A stretch of DNA of 64,000 bases from Nonlabens ulvanivorans (GCF_000755285.1 NZ_BBMK01000006.1:62001-126000); one strand, 5' to 3'; counted from the first letter of the stretch, positions 1 to 13,024 are shown. Program-made: numbers and translations. The notes: generated by a model from the sequence alone, not told the origin.

Positions 1-3000
1 GCAGCATTTAAATACGCAGCTGGCATAGTTCCTTGAGCAACACCTTGAGGCTGTACTTCAACTGTCCAAACGGTTGAACCACCATTCTCAGTCCAAGATA
101 AATCAGCAGTAGTATCAGTCAAGTTAGACGCACTTAAGAAACTAGGATTAGGACAAGCTGGCAGTTCATCTACTCTAAAGTCATCTAAACTTATATCTCC
201 TTCGAATGTACCTGCACTAGTAGCCACAAATCTAAATTGAACTGTTGAACCTGCATAAGCAGATAAGTCACTGATTTGAGATACCCACGGATCAGCCTGC
301 GCTGTTTGTATTTGTCCAGGACCTATTGTAATAACATTAACCCAACCTGTACCATCATTTATTTCAAGATCTAAAGTTCCTATTTGACCACCAAACATAT
401 GGTAGAAGAATTCTACAGATGGAGTTGTCAATGGACTAAGATCCACTAATGGGGAGACTAGAGTAGCAACACTAGTACCGGACGTACCAGAACTAGCTTC
501 AGTATAGAAGTAATTCACACCACTATTTGCATTTGCAGGACCAGTTCCAGTTGAAGGTGTACTACCTACTCCGTCAACATTCCAATCATAAGCATCTACT
601 GAAGATGCTGTCCAACACAATTCTTCTACAAATGAAGTATTTGGAGCAAATGTTTCAAAGTCTTCAAAATATGGAGCTGATAAAGCATCACATAAAGTTT
701 GGAAAGTAGATGGTCCAACCCATACTGATGTATCAGTTGCACCACAAATTGCTCTCACATAATAATCATATTGTGTGCTGCCTTGTAATCCAGTTATAGT
801 AAATGGATTAGTAACACCCGTTGCAGATCCACCAAGTGGCGCTGCTGGAGGCATACCTTGCGTATAACCTATTGGTCCCCCATTCTACATCATAAGTTGT
901 AGCAGTTCCGTTTTCAGTCCAACTAACAGACGCATCAGTTACCGTGATTGAAGCATCATCCACTAATAAAGCAGATGGTGCTGGACAAGTTGGTATTTCA
1001 TCAACTCTAAAATCGTCAATTGAAATATCACCCGCAAACGTACCATTCGATTCTGCTCTTAATCTTACAGAAAGCTCTGTTCCTGTTAAACCAGTTATAG
1101 CACTAATATCAACGATTCTCTGAATCCAATCATCAGCTTGCGCTGTTTGTTGTGCACCAACAATCATATCTACATCATTAATCCAACCTGTTCCATCATT
1201 AACATCAACATGTAAAGTTCCTATTTGTGCACCAAACATGTGATAATAAAACTGAATAGAAGGAGTCGTTAAAGTCGAGTAATCAATAATTGGAGAAACT
1301 AATCGAGCCTCTGCACCAGTAGATGAAGCCTCTGTATAGAAATAAGTCGTTCCACTAAAGGCCATTAAAGGACCTGTACCCGTACTTGGTGTTGAACCAT
1401 TATTATCCACATTCCAATCATATGTTCCATCTGCATCAGCTGACCAACAATTCTCTTCTAAGAAATTTGTCGAAGCAGTAAACGCCTCAAAGTTATCGGA
1501 ATAAGGTGCTGTAAAAACAGCACAAGCCGTTTGGAAAGAAATTGGCCCAGACCACACAGAGAATCCTGCAGCACCCATACAATCAGTTCTTACATAAACA
1601 TCATAATTAGTGAAAGCTGTTAAACCTGTCCAGTTATAAGGATTAGCTGTTGCCGTTTGTTGAATCCCAGTTGTTGTAGCATCTGGAGCAGGATCACCTG
1701 CTGGTTGTACTAAAACCTCATAACTAGTTGCAGCCGTAGCATTCGTATCTGCAAAATCTACATCAACCGTTGTATCTGTAATATTCAAAGCAGCTAGCAT
1801 ACTAGGTGGTGAACAAAAAGCACCACAAGTTTCAATTCTTAATAAATCTATAGCCATATCACCTGCAAACCCATTATTAGAAGCTTCATCACCTGTAATT
1901 TGTAGATAAATCACTTGACCTAAATAAGCATCTAGATTAACTCCTACAGGAGCCCATGGATCATTTCCAGCAGTTTGAAGTTGACCTATAGCAGAAAATT
2001 CATTAGTCCAAGGTCCAGTAGGTGATGTTCCCACATTCACACGGATTTCCCCCCCTATATCAGCTCCAAAGCCAAAGTAATAAAAACTTAATTCTGCCCC
2101 CCCATCCGTCGCAAAACTTAAATCAATAGCAGGAGAAACAATAGCTGCAGGTGTTGTTACCGTACCCGATGTCTCTAAATAAGCAAATCCACCACCACTA
2201 AATGGTGCATCTGGACCTGTATTAGTTGAAGTTGGTGATATAGCTCTATTAAAGTTCCATAAAGCAGCAGTTGTAGTACCTACACCAATATCTCCTGTCC
2301 ATCCATTATCATTAGTTTCAAATTCTTCTTGGAATACGAAGACATTATCCATACCAGGACAACTTACACCTGACGGTGGTAAGAATGCTGTAGTAAAAGT
2401 ATCTGGTCCTGTTTGAGTACTTAATGTACTCATACCGCAATCTGCAGTTACATAAAAATCATATGTCGTTGTATCATCTAATCCTGTAATTGTGTATGGA
2501 TTGGTTGTTACTGAAACCTCAAATACATCAGGATCAGTAGCCGAAGTACCAGGAACAAAACCTGTTGGACCGTATTCAACAATCCAAGTTGTTTCAGAAC
2601 CTTGACTTTGCCATGTAATTTCGGCATCATTTGCGTTAAGAACACCTGTATTCAATAAAGAAACTGGAGCACAAGCTGGTGCTTCTTCAACACTAAAATC
2701 ATCAATAGCCATATCACCAGAGGTAAAACCAACTCTAGTGGAAACAAAACGTACTTGAATATCACCTGTATAACCAGCTAAATTAATAATCGCTTGTTCA
2801 AAAGGATCATTACCTGCCGTTTGAACTTGACCAGAACTTGTAAACAAGCCAGTTTGCCATGTTGTACCATCATACACATCAACACTTAAGTCTCCCATGT
2901 TAGGACCAAATAAGTGATAATAGAATTGTACCGAAGGCTCTGTTAAGCCATCAACATTAATAATTGGAGAAAACAAAGTTGCTGTATCACCATCATTACC

Positions 3001-4452
3001 TAATGTCTCTATATACATGTATCCTGTACCAGAATTTGCAGCATCAGGACCTGTACCTCCAGATGGAGTTACACCAGTTGTAGTTACATTCCAGTCATAC
3101 TCACTGAAGTTATTAGTTCCCATAAATGTTGCAGACCAACAGTTTTCTCTTTCAAAGTCTGTATTTGTAGTAAAAGTCTCAAAATCCTCAGAATAAGGCA
3201 TAGCTGTCGTTGCAGCTAGTGGCAGACATTGTGTCGCAATCGAAATATTTTGAACAGAGCTATAATCTGGAGCTACAGGATCACAAACTGCTCTTACGTA
3301 AATATCATAAGCAGTATCGTCCGTTAAACCTGTAAGTTGTGTAGATGGATTAGTCATCACATTTACGACCGTACCTTGAGAAGGCGTAGAGAATGGTGTC
3401 GTAATTGTTCCTGCTAACGCCCACTCTAGTTCCCATTCTGTTTCCGTTTGACCTGCTAACCAAGAAATGTCAGCTAAATCAGAACCTACAAAATCAGCTT
3501 GTAAAGCACTAACTGGAAAACAAGATATAAGAGTTTGAGCCGTATAAGGACCTACCCATAAACTAAAGTCACCCATTCCACAATCTATGCGGATATAAAA
3601 ATCATAACTAGTATCTGAAGCTAACCCAGTAACATCTGCAAAAGGTGCCGTAAATTGTTGAACTGTAGTTCCACCAGAGCCTTGAGTATAAGGAGAAGGC
3701 CCATACTCTACTTCAAAAGTAGGATTTGGATTTCCATTTGCATCCCATACAAATGAAATACTATTAGCAGTCTGTGTTACTGGCGCAAAATTAGATGGGC
3801 TCGGACAAGATTCAGTCGTCGTTAATTGAACTGGACCTTGACAAGCACTTTGATCCATTGCTCCACAAACAGCTATAACGTATACATCATATGTAGTTAT
3901 AGAACTTAAACCTGTAATTGTGAATGGATTTGAACTTGCTGTAACCTGAGTACCACCAGAACCACAAGTATATGGTGCAACACCATACTCAATAATCCAT
4001 TGTGTTTCAGTACCACCATTCACCCAAGCAATCTCAGCAGAATCTGCAACGACATTGTTGGAGGTGATATTAGTAACCGCTGGACATGAAGGACATGAAG
4101 CAGCACCACTAAAAAAGTTACCTGTTGCTGGTGAAAAACCTGAAGTTACCACAATAATTCCTTCAGAATCATAAAGTGTAAATTCATTATCACCAGGTGT
4201 CACTGCGTCAGCGACATAATCTAATGATATAGTATCACCATCGTTTACAGTAATAGATACTGTGTTAATGTTTCCTGGAGGATTAGGAACAGTATACACC
4301 TGAGGTGTACCACCATTAATAGTCACAGAAATCTGTGAACCATTACCCCAACCATCACCGAAGTTATCCAGCATTTCTAATGAATAGTTACACTGGGCAA
4401 CCATCATAGAAACAGTGAATAAAGCTAAAAGAGTAGCGTAAAAATGTTTCAT
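1..4452 (-). CDS. Giant secreted FN3/MAM-repeat surface protein (3' end beyond window)
   Basis: A very long cell-surface or secreted protein. It starts with a signal peptide ending ...MMVAQ, followed by a Cys-containing domain with the motif FGDGWGNG. Fibronectin type III-like modules follow (recurrent TGL...TxYDxYV and EYGP). They alternate with MAM / choice-of-anchor J modules (FSP-I/V ... FYYHxFG ... DDFxVEE) at roughly residues 417-597, 697-884 and 980-1164, with another running off the window edge. The frame breaks at a run of five C (877-881); four would restore EWGPIGYTQG and an open frame to base 1. Runs of seven C at 2049-2055 and 2097-2103 keep frame but add a Gly that the sister modules lack. 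It is a tandem paralogue of the next gene and almost identical at the N-terminus. A T9SS sorting domain is expected beyond the window but not seen. The ligand is unknown; adhesion is inference. Confidence 0.8.
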
Positions 4453-4556
4453 AGTAAAATTTATAGGTTATTTAACGCTCAAAATAACACTTAATATTAT
4501 CATAAAATAATAGAAAAGCTTTTAATCGACAAACTGATAATTATCTAGACAAAAAA

Positions 4557-4578
4557 AGAGCTGCCGAAAGGCAGCTCT
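4557..4578 (-). terminator. Rho-independent terminator after the second giant surface protein
   Basis: A perfect 9-bp stem (AGAGCTGCC / GGCAGCTCT) with a GAAA loop on the plus strand (TTTC in the minus-strand transcript). On the minus strand it is followed by a T run. It separates the upstream giant gene from its downstream paralogue, so the paralogue probably has its own promoter. Confidence 0.85.
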
Positions 4579-4601
4579 TTAACATTAATGAATTTAAAAT
4601 T

Positions 4602-7600
4602 TTATTTTTTCACAACTCTTATAGTAGAGATGTTTGAACCAGATTGAACTTCAAATAAATATAATCCAGTCGATAGGTCTGAAATATCAATTACGGCGTT
4701 CTCATCATTTACAAGAACTGTTTTCAATTGTTGTCCTAATAAGTTAATTACAGTTACACTATCGATAATCACAGTTCCATTAATATTCACAAGACCTGTC
4801 GAAGGGTTAGGGGAATAATTTAAGGTCTGCTTTCGCGAAAGCGTCTCCATTACTAGCCGTTGCATCAATTGTAAAATTATCTACAAAGAAATCATTATCC
4901 TCTGAATCAGGTGTAACACCGTTAGTACCCCAGAAAGCTAATCTTACTACACCTGAATAGGCTGAAAGATCGATTTCAATATTTTGACCTGTAGGCGCTA
5001 TCACAGAAGAATTGTTCCATACTTGAAGTGCTGTCCAAGTAAGCCCTGCATCATCAGAAATTAAGAACTGAACTTCATCATCAGTTCCTAAACTAGCCTG
5101 AATCCCTGTATCGTCACCAAATTCTGTTAAAGCGATATCAAACAACGCACTCATATTATGACCTGTAGCTCCTAAATCAAAATCAGGAGTCACTAACCAA
5201 TCGTTAATTGCACCAGTAGCCCATATATTAATTTTTGCAGCAGCACCATTAGAACCGCCAAAAACATTTGCATAATCATCTGTTTGCCATGCTCCATCAC
5301 TTCCATTTGGTCCTACAGCTACAGCAGTATCATCACCTTCTTCCCAACATGCTCCTGGGAAAGTAGTAAAGTCATTTCCTGCAGCACCTGATATTGCACC
5401 ATAAGGAGTTGGTAAAACATCACAAGGAGTAGTAAAGTTTAGTGGTCCAACCCAATCACTTAGGTTACCCATTCCACAATCAGCTCTTACATAGACTTCA
5501 TACGAAGTTATTGCTGTTAAACCTGCTTCTACTGCACTAGTAACAGTTACAGGCGTTCCTGCTACTGTTGGCACACCAGTACCTGCAGCTTGAACTACAT
5601 ATTCCCACGCTGTTTCTGTACCACCAGCATTCCATCCAAAATCAACTCCAGTTGCTGTAACTGAATTTAAAACTAATGAATTAGGTGCTAGACATCCATT
5701 AAACTCTTCAATAACAAAATTATCAATAGCAATGTCTGATTCAAAACCAGCTCCACGTTCACCTCTAAATCTAATCTGCACTGTTCCTCCACCATAAGGC
5801 GTTAATCCTAATGTTGAAGTTAAGTAAGCATCACCTTCTGCTGTTTGCTGTTGTCCATTTATAACAAGCACATCATTGATGAAACCTGTACCATCATTTA
5901 CATCTACATGTAAATTACCCATATTAATACCAAACATATGATAAGAGAATGTCAATGCCGGATTTGTTAATGCAGAAACATCCACAATAGGTGCGTATAA
6001 TTCTGCAATATCACCAAGATTACCACTTGATGTTTCTACATACATATAATTACCAGTATTTATTGCTGGTGCAGGACCTGTTCCACCAGAGGCTGTTAAA
6101 GTTGATGGTGCAGCAACCCAACCTAAACTAGCTGTATTTACAGCAGACCAGCAGTTCTCTATATTAAAGAAATCTGCAGCACCAGGGAAACCACTAGTAG
6201 TCGTTGTAAAAGTTTCAAAGTCTTCTGTATATGGAGCCGTTAAAGGATTACATACCGTTGTAAATGTTCTAACATCAGAAGCAACACTAGCGGCACCTGA
6301 ACAATCAAAAGTTACATAAACATCATAACACGTATTATCTGTTAATCCAGTAATAGTATATGGATTACCAGTTGCGACCACTATAGTTCCAGATCCTGGT
6401 GTAAATCCACAAGGCCCATATTCTATATTTACCGCTGTTGCAAGTGGCTCTGTAGTCCAAGAAATAGTAGCAGAATCATTACTAAATGAATCAATTGCAA
6501 CCATTAATGGATCAGGACATGTTGGTTGATCTTCAACAACCACATCATCAATAAACATTCTCCATCCATCAGTTGTTGATGGTGGAATTCTAAATGCGAT
6601 ATAAACCGGACCTGTGTAAGCAGATAAATCTATAATTTCTTCAATATAGGTTACATTACTAAACAGTGTAACTGGAAGTAAAGTGTTTGTAAAATCTGCA
6701 GCATTTGAACCTGTTGTAGAAAGTAACACTTCCATACTATTAGGCTCACCAGCACTTTGTACTCTATACTGGTATTTTAAACGTTGTGCACCAGTTAAGT
6801 TTAATTGTGGAGAAATCAAATAATCATCATCTGCACCACCATTAAAGTCTGTTGTTATTGCAGCAACTTGATCACCTTCAAACGGATTAGTACTGTAATC
6901 AATATTCCATTGATCTCCATCACCATTTGCATCTAATACTGTCCAGCATTGCTCTGTTGCACTGGCAGTATTAAAGCCTTCTTGGAATGGCACATTAAAC
7001 GCGACACATGCCGTACAGAAAGTTCCTGTTGTAGACCACGGGCTAAAACCAGTAGTACTACATACTGACCTTACATAGTAATCAAAACATTGATTAGGAG
7101 ATAATCCAGTTAATGTAAAAGGATTAGTAGTTGCAGAAACAATTGTTCCAGCACCAGTTCCTGGTAAAAAACCAACGGCTCCATATTCAATTTCCCATGC
7201 TGTAGATGCTCCTTGCTCTGTCCATGCAACATCAACATCTGTCGTTGTAATGTTTGAAGTGGATAACATCAATGGTTCATCACAATTAGGTATTGTTTCA
7301 AACCTAACATTATCAATATACATTCTCCATCCATCAGTTGTTCCTGGCGGAATCCTCCAAGCTATATAAACATCACCAGTATAAGCTGATAAGTCAATTG
7401 ACTCTGTCATATAGGTAACATTTGCAAAGTTAGTAACTGGCAACAATTGAGTAGTAAAATCTGCTGGTGCATTTGTAGCTGTTGAGATCAGAACTTCCAT
7501 ATCATTAGGCTCACCTGCACTTTGTACTCTGTAGTCATAACGAACTCTTTCATTACCCGTTAATGTAATCGCTGGAGAGATCAAATAATCATCGTCTGCT

Positions 7601-10317
7601 CCACCATTAAAGTCAGTAGAAATAGCCGCTACTTCATCACCTTCACTTGGGTTAAATGCATAATTCATATCCCACGCATCTCCATCACCGTTAGCATCAA
7701 CTACAGTCCAACAATCTTGAGTTGTACTCGTTGAGTTAAATCCTTCTGAAAAAGGAATGGCAAAGGCCAAACATGTAGTTCGTCCAGCTAGCGGTCCTAC
7801 TTGCGCACTTACATTAGTCGCACTACAATTACCTGTGATATAGAAATCATATTCTGTATTTTCTGTAAGACCAGAAACTGCATATGGATTAGTTGTTACT
7901 GTAACCACAGTTCCAGTACCAGGTACGAAACCTACTGGACCATATTCAATATCCCATTCTGTTTCTGTTGACCCTACCGTCCATGATAAGTTAACAGTAT
8001 CACTAGTTGAAGAATCTACTGCAAAGGCACTAGGAACTGGACAAGCTGGTGGAGCTGCACAAGTTACAGCTGCTTCCCATCCAGATTCTTGAACGGAACC
8101 ATCAGATGTAAATACAAACGTAATACATCCAGAAGGAAGAGCTCCAATTAACATGACTTGCGTTAAATCACCAGTACCTTGGAATGCAGCCGTACTAGCA
8201 GGATCCCAACACCATACATCTCCAACCCCATTAGGAGGACTGATTACTGGAAAAGTATCATCTGGTCCAGCATATACTGTTAGACCATCATAACAATCAT
8301 TAGAAAATCCTCTCTCTTCAGTATCAAAAGCAGTAAAATCAACATAAACTACGTCACCAGCATTATCTGGACATATTGTATACGTTGTATTTTCGCTAGG
8401 ATTATAACCAGCAGTTGTTCCACCAGCATCAGTAAAAGCATCTCCAGCACAATAATCTTTTGTAGTAGAACCAGTTAAAGAAACTGGGATAGACTCATCA
8501 CCAGGCCACATAAAGCTGTAATATAAAATTCGTAAGCTGTATCACTAGTTAAACCAGTAACAGATGTACTTGCCACAGTCGGGTTAGGAGTTACTATTGT
8601 ACCAGAACCAATTACAAATCCAGGAGCACCATATTCAACTCTCCACTCTGTTTCAGTACCACCTGCAGTCCAAGAAAGATCTAAAGATGTTGCAGAAGAA
8701 AGATCAATCATTTGATCAAATACTACTGGACATGTAGGCGGAGCCGCACAAGTAACTGCTGCTTCAAATCCAGCTCGTTGTCCACCACCATCTGATTCAA
8801 ACACAAATGTCAGACAACCAGAAGGTAATTTACCTATTAATAATTCCTGAACTAAATCTCCAGTTCCAGAACCTGCGTCCCAACACCATTCTGTTCCACC
8901 ACCAGGAGGATTGATAGTAGGAGAAGATGTGTCTGGTCCATCATATACTGTCAAACTATCCCAACATCCTGCAAAGGACGTTTCTAATTCAAAAGCTGTA
9001 AAATCTACATAAACAACATCGCCAGCATTATCTGGACAAACAGTATAAGTAAAATTCTCACTTGCGCCATAATCACCTGCTACTCCACCAGTATCAACTA
9101 ATAAATCTCCTGCACAATAATCAGCTGGAGTTAAAACACTTGCACATACTGGAGTTGATAAATCCATAGGACCACAAACCGCAGTTACACATACGTCATA
9201 ATTTACACCTGATAATAATCCTGTAAGAGTGAAAGGATTATTAGTCATAGAAGTAACGGTAGTACCAGTTCCAGCAACAAATCCTGCAGGACCATATTCT
9301 ACACTCCATTCTGTCTCTGTTCCACCTGCAGTCCAGGCAACATCAACAGATGTTTGACTAACGTTAGAAAATGTAATACCTGAAATATCTGGACATGATT
9401 GTGCTGTAGTAGCGGTATAAGGACCAGCCCAAAGACTCAAGTCACCCATCCCACAATCAATACGCACATAAAAATCATAAGTAGTATTTGCCGCAAGACC
9501 TGTTACATCTGCAAAAGGCGCTGTGAATTGCTGTACTATTGTACCTGAACCTTGAGTAAAACCAGTAGGACCGTATTCAATATCTACAATTGTATTAGGA
9601 TTTCCATTTGCATCCCATATAAAGGAAACACTTGTAGCTGTTTGAGTTACAGGCGCAAAATTTGAAGGTGTAGGACAAGATTCTGTAGTTGTAAAACTAG
9701 CAGGTCCTTGAGAATTACTTAAATCAGTTGCAGAGCATTTTGCTCTTACATACACATCATAATCAGTTATAGCACTTAAACCTGAAACAGTTGCTGGATT
9801 TGTAGTAGCTGTACTAGTTACTCCACTTCCTACAGTAAATCCAGGTGGACCTACTTCAATTTCCCATTCAACTTCAGTTCCTACTTGCGTCCAACCGATT
9901 TCTGCACCATCAGCAACAACATTATTAACTGTTATATTAGTTACCGCAGGACATGTAGGACAAGAGGCTGTTCCATTAAAGTAATTACCAGTTGCTGGTG
10001 AAAATCCAGAATCAATTACAATTATTCCTTCAGAATCAAAAAGGGTAAATTCATTATCTCCCGGCGTAACCGCATCTGCGATATAATCCAGAACTAATGT
10101 ATCACCATCATTTACGGTAAGAGATACCGTATTTTGATTACCTGGAGGATTAGGGACTGTATACACAGTAGGAGTACCATTAATGGTAACCGTCATTTGT
10201 GCACCATTTCCCCCATCCGTCACCGAATGCGTCTCTCATTTCAAGAGAGTAATTACATTGTGCTGAAGCTAATGCGGCAGCAAAAAACAATGCAATTGAA
10301 AGTAGTTTTTTAAACAT
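4602..10317 (-). CDS. Giant secreted FN3/CUB/MAM-repeat protein with T9SS C-terminal sorting domain
   Basis: About 1904 residues once three apparent indels are corrected. The start at 10317 gives signal peptide MFKKLLSIALFFAAALASAQ, then the same CNYSLEM...FGDGWG domain as its neighbour. FN3-like modules follow, with two CUB-like domains (about residues 396-535 and 619-752, starting YCAGD, with a WCWD motif). Several MAM / choice-of-anchor modules lie between about 860 and 1825. The end is a T9SS type A sorting domain (LFPNPSTG...STGLYLFEV...RVVKK). Frame breaks: five C at 10210-10214 where four restore GDGWGNG; one base missing near 8504 (CGPGDES restored); four G at 4810-4813 where three restore the sorting domain. 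Export by T9SS and surface anchoring follow from the family; an adhesive role is inference. Confidence 0.85.
4829..4842. repeat. Dispersed palindrome copy 1 (core 14 nt intact)
   Basis: Copy of GCTTTCGCGAAAGC, flanked by T and G, inside the giant surface gene just before its sorting domain. Read there as D-A-F-A-K-A-D. Confidence 0.9.
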
Positions 10318-10427
10318 GAGTTAGTAGTTTGATTTATAATGTCGAATATAATATTTTACAATCAATTAACACTGTTAAATTTTTAATGTTGTAGGAAAGT
10401 GTATTAGTATGTTTTTAATTGTTACTA

Positions 10428-10442
10428 CGCTTTCGCGAAGCG
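10428..10442. repeat. Dispersed palindrome copy 2 (one base short)
   Basis: CGCTTTCGCGAAGCG, lacking one A of the consensus. It lies in the gap between the giant surface gene and fabI, next to the fabI terminator. The missing A may be an indel error. Confidence 0.75.
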
Positions 10443-10446
10443 TAAT

Positions 10447-10477
10447 AAAAAAGCCCCCCCTGTAAAAACAGAGGCTT
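10447..10477 (-). terminator. Rho-independent terminator of fabI, with an over-long G run
   Basis: On the minus strand AAGCCTCTG, a T-rich loop, then CAG followed by a G run, CTT and a T tail. The run is seven G (10454-10460). A length of four gives a continuous stem with one G-U pair, so three bases look surplus. This is a non-coding example of the G-run anomaly. Confidence 0.85.
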
Positions 10478-10500
10478 AAATCAATGATAAATATAAATTT

Positions 10501-11310
10501 CTAGAACTTCTCGATAACTTCTTGGCTCACTCCTGTATTAGAGAAACCACCATCATGGAAGAGGTTTTGCATTGTCACCTTTTTAGTATAGTCTGAGAAT
10601 AAAGTAATTGAGTACTCTGCACATTCTTGTGCTGTAGCATTACCTAAAGGACTCATTTTTTCTGCATAGCTTATGAAACCATCAAACCCTTTAACTCCTT
10701 GTCCAGCTGTAGTAGGCGTAGGTGATTGTGAAATGGTGTTAACACGCACTTTTTTATCCTTACCAAAGAAATAACCAAAACTTCTAGCGATTGACTCTAG
10801 ATAAGCTTTATTATCTGCCATATCATTATAATCTGGAAATGTTCTTTGCGCAGCCATATAAGTTAAAGCTAGGATACTACCCCCCCATTCACTCATCGCG
10901 TCTTGTTTATATAAAGTCTGCATTACTTTATGAAAAGATACAGCACTTACATCCCAACCTTTTTGAGTCCAGTCATAATTTTGATCTGTGTAGGCTTTTC
11001 CTTTTCTAACATTTACAGACATTCCTATAGAATGTAAAACAAAGTCTAATTTCCCTCCTAGAATCTCAACAGATTGAGATACTAAGTTTTCAAGATCTTC
11101 AAGACTAGTTGCGTCAGCTGGTATAATTTGACTACCAGTTTTTTCTGCTAGCTCATTAATGGTTCCCATGCGCATTGCGATTGGAGCATTAGTAAGTACA
11201 AAGGCTGCACCTTCGGCATGAGCAAGCTCTGCTGTTTTCCAGGCAATAGAGTTCTCATCTAGTGCGCCAAATATAATTCCTCTTTTTCCTTTTAGTAAGT
11301 TGTATGACAT
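10501..11310 (-). CDS. fabI: Enoyl-[acyl-carrier-protein] reductase (NADH)
   Basis: Catalyses the last reduction in each cycle of type II fatty-acid elongation in the cytoplasm. The 269-residue SDR-fold protein matches the FabI family in length. It has the Rossmann entry RGIIFGALDENSIAW (residues 10-24) and the FabI catalytic arrangement Y-x6-K at Tyr161 and Lys168 (YNDMADNK). A seven-G run (10870-10876) encodes EWGGS, probably one Gly longer than the usual EWGS. It has its own -7 element upstream and a terminator downstream, so it is probably monocistronic. Confidence 0.95.
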   Translation of the reverse strand: MSYNLLKGKRGIIFGALDENSIAWKTAELAHAEGAAFVLTNAPIAMRMGTINELAEKTGSQIIPADATSLEDLENLVSQSVEILGGKLDFVLHSIGMSVNVRKGKAYTDQNYDWTQKGWDVSAVSFHKVMQTLYKQDAMSEWGGSILALTYMAAQRTFPDYNDMADNKAYLESIARSFGYFFGKDKKVRVNTISQSPTPTTAGQGVKGFDGFISYAEKMSPLGNATAQECAEYSITLFSDYTKKVTMQNLFHDGGFSNTGVSQEVIEKF

Positions 11311-11327
11311 ATCTTAAATATAAGTGA

Positions 11328-11335
11328 CAAATATA
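11328..11335 (-). promoter_or_regulatory. Bacteroidota -7 element upstream of fabI
   Basis: TATATTTG on the minus strand matches TAnnTTTG and lies 18 nt upstream of the fabI ATG. No clear -33 TTG was identified. Confidence 0.5.
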
Positions 11336-11341
11336 AAATTC

Positions 11342-13024
11342 TTATTGAAGTAATACACGTGCATTTTCTCTTGCGGCATCAGATATTTTTCCACCGCTTA
11401 ACATTTGCGCTATTTCTTCTACTCTTTCTTCTATATTTAATCTGTAAATGTTTGAAATTGTTTGTTCGTCTTTAACTGCTTTTCTAACAACTAGATGATC
11501 ATTACCTGCACTTGCAATTTGAGGTAAATGTGTGATAGTAATCACCTGTAAGCTAGCACTCATTTGTTGCATGATAATCGCCATTTTCTCTGCAATAGCA
11601 CCACTTACTCCTGTGTCTATCTCATCAAAAATGATCGTTGGTAAATTCTTATAATTAGACAACAATGCCTTTATAGCCAGCATCAATCTAGACAATTCAC
11701 CACCAGAGGCTGCTTTATTTAATGGTAACAGTGCAGTTCCCTTATTTGCGGTAAACCTGAATTCTACTTCATCCATACCGTAAGAATTAAAGCTATTCTT
11801 TTTCTCTATGTTCACTTTAAAAGATGCGTCTGGCATCCCTAATTGCTTAATAGATAAAAGCACCTCTTCTTCTAGCAAAGCAGACTGGTCGACACGTTGT
11901 TGATGTATTTTATCCCCCCCAAGCTCTTCTAAGCTCTTATAAGTTATTTGTAATTGAGCTTCTGCTTGCTTGATTTTCTTAGTAATATTTTGAGTTGTGA
12001 AAACCTTATCAGCAAGCTCATCTCTCAATACTACAAGTCCTGCAACATCTTCTTTTTGGTGTTTCTTCAATAACTGTTCAATAAGATTAAGTTGTTGATT
12101 TATTAATTCTAATCTCTCCGGATTAGCTTCCACATTATCACCTTTCCGAGAGATCTCTTCACTAAGATCTTCCAATTCTAATAGCGTTGTATTAAGTCGT
12201 TGATTAGCATTTTCAAAATTAGTATCGTATTTAGAGATTTGAGAAAATCTATTTCTTAGTAATCTTAACTGATCTAATAAACCATTGTCATCCTGATCCA
12301 TCATAGATTGAAATTCCTGTAATACAAGTTGTATCTCCTCTACATTACTTAATTGTTCGTTTTCTTGCTCTAGAGCTGTAATATCAAGCTGATCGAGTTG
12401 AGCATTATCTAATTCTTCTAATAAAAAATTATTATAATCTGCTTCTTTAGATAACGATTGCTCTTCTTCTACCCATTTATTAAGCTGTGTTTTAAGAGCC
12501 TTGTACTGACTCCATTCTATTCTAAAAGAGTCTAATAGAAATGAAGCTGGTTCTTTAGCCTTCTCAGTCAGCTTATTGACAAATGATTGTAAAACATCTA
12601 TTTGAAAATCATCAGAAGCTAGTTGTAAAGTTTGATGTTGAGAATGAATATCAATTAAGCGATTACCAACTTCACTCATGGTAGCAAGTGTAACTGGCGT
12701 ATCATTAATAAAAGCACGGCTTTTACCTGACGGTAAAATTTCGCGTCTTAAAAAACAAACTGGCTCAACATCTAGATCGTGAGACTCTAACAACTCATCA
12801 AGAGAAAGACTAGACATCTCTATTTGAGCCTCTACAACACATTTGCGAGTCGTATCCCTTACGGCGCTTAAATCTGCTCTTTTACCTTGAACTAGACCTA
12901 ATGCACCCAGTAAAATAGATTTACCAGCACCAGTCTCACCGGTAATCATGGTTAATCCATTGTTCAAGGCCAGATCGAGGCTGTCGATCAAAGCAAAATT
13001 CTCAATATGAATATGTTTAAGCAA
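11342..13024 (-). CDS. recN: DNA repair protein RecN (SMC-like ATPase)
   Basis: A 560-residue SMC-family ATPase of double-strand break repair. The Walker A motif GETGAGKS is at residues 29-36, followed by long coiled-coil arms. The ABC signature AASGGELSR and Walker B TIIFDEIDTGVSG are in the C-terminal quarter. Length and order are normal for RecN. A seven-C run (11924-11930) encodes ELGGDK in the C-terminal arm, possibly one Gly too many. The gene follows the DUF4835 gene on the same strand, as is common in Flavobacteriaceae. Confidence 0.95.
   Translation of the reverse strand: MLKHIHIENFALIDSLDLALNNGLTMITGETGAGKSILLGALGLVQGKRADLSAVRDTTRKCVVEAQIEMSSLSLDELLESHDLDVEPVCFLRREILPSGKSRAFINDTPVTLATMSEVGNRLIDIHSQHQTLQLASDDFQIDVLQSFVNKLTEKAKEPASFLLDSFRIEWSQYKALKTQLNKWVEEEQSLSKEADYNNFLLEELDNAQLDQLDITALEQENEQLSNVEEIQLVLQEFQSMMDQDDNGLLDQLRLLRNRFSQISKYDTNFENANQRLNTTLLELEDLSEEISRKGDNVEANPERLELINQQLNLIEQLLKKHQKEDVAGLVVLRDELADKVFTTQNITKKIKQAEAQLQITYKSLEELGGDKIHQQRVDQSALLEEEVLLSIKQLGMPDASFKVNIEKKNSFNSYGMDEVEFRFTANKGTALLPLNKAASGGELSRLMLAIKALLSNYKNLPTIIFDEIDTGVSGAIAEKMAIIMQQMSASLQVITITHLPQIASAGNDHLVVRKAVKDEQTISNIYRLNIEERVEEIAQMLSGGKISDAARENARVLLQ

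Noticed and set aside
527-709. Plus-strand frames inside the giant surface gene
   Set aside because: Antisense shadows of a strongly coding minus strand; composition is Gln/Leu/His rich with no domain.
1-10317. CRISPR array or DNA-level tandem repeats in the giant genes
   Set aside because: The periodicity is at protein-module level with diverged DNA; there are no short identical direct repeats with unique spacers.
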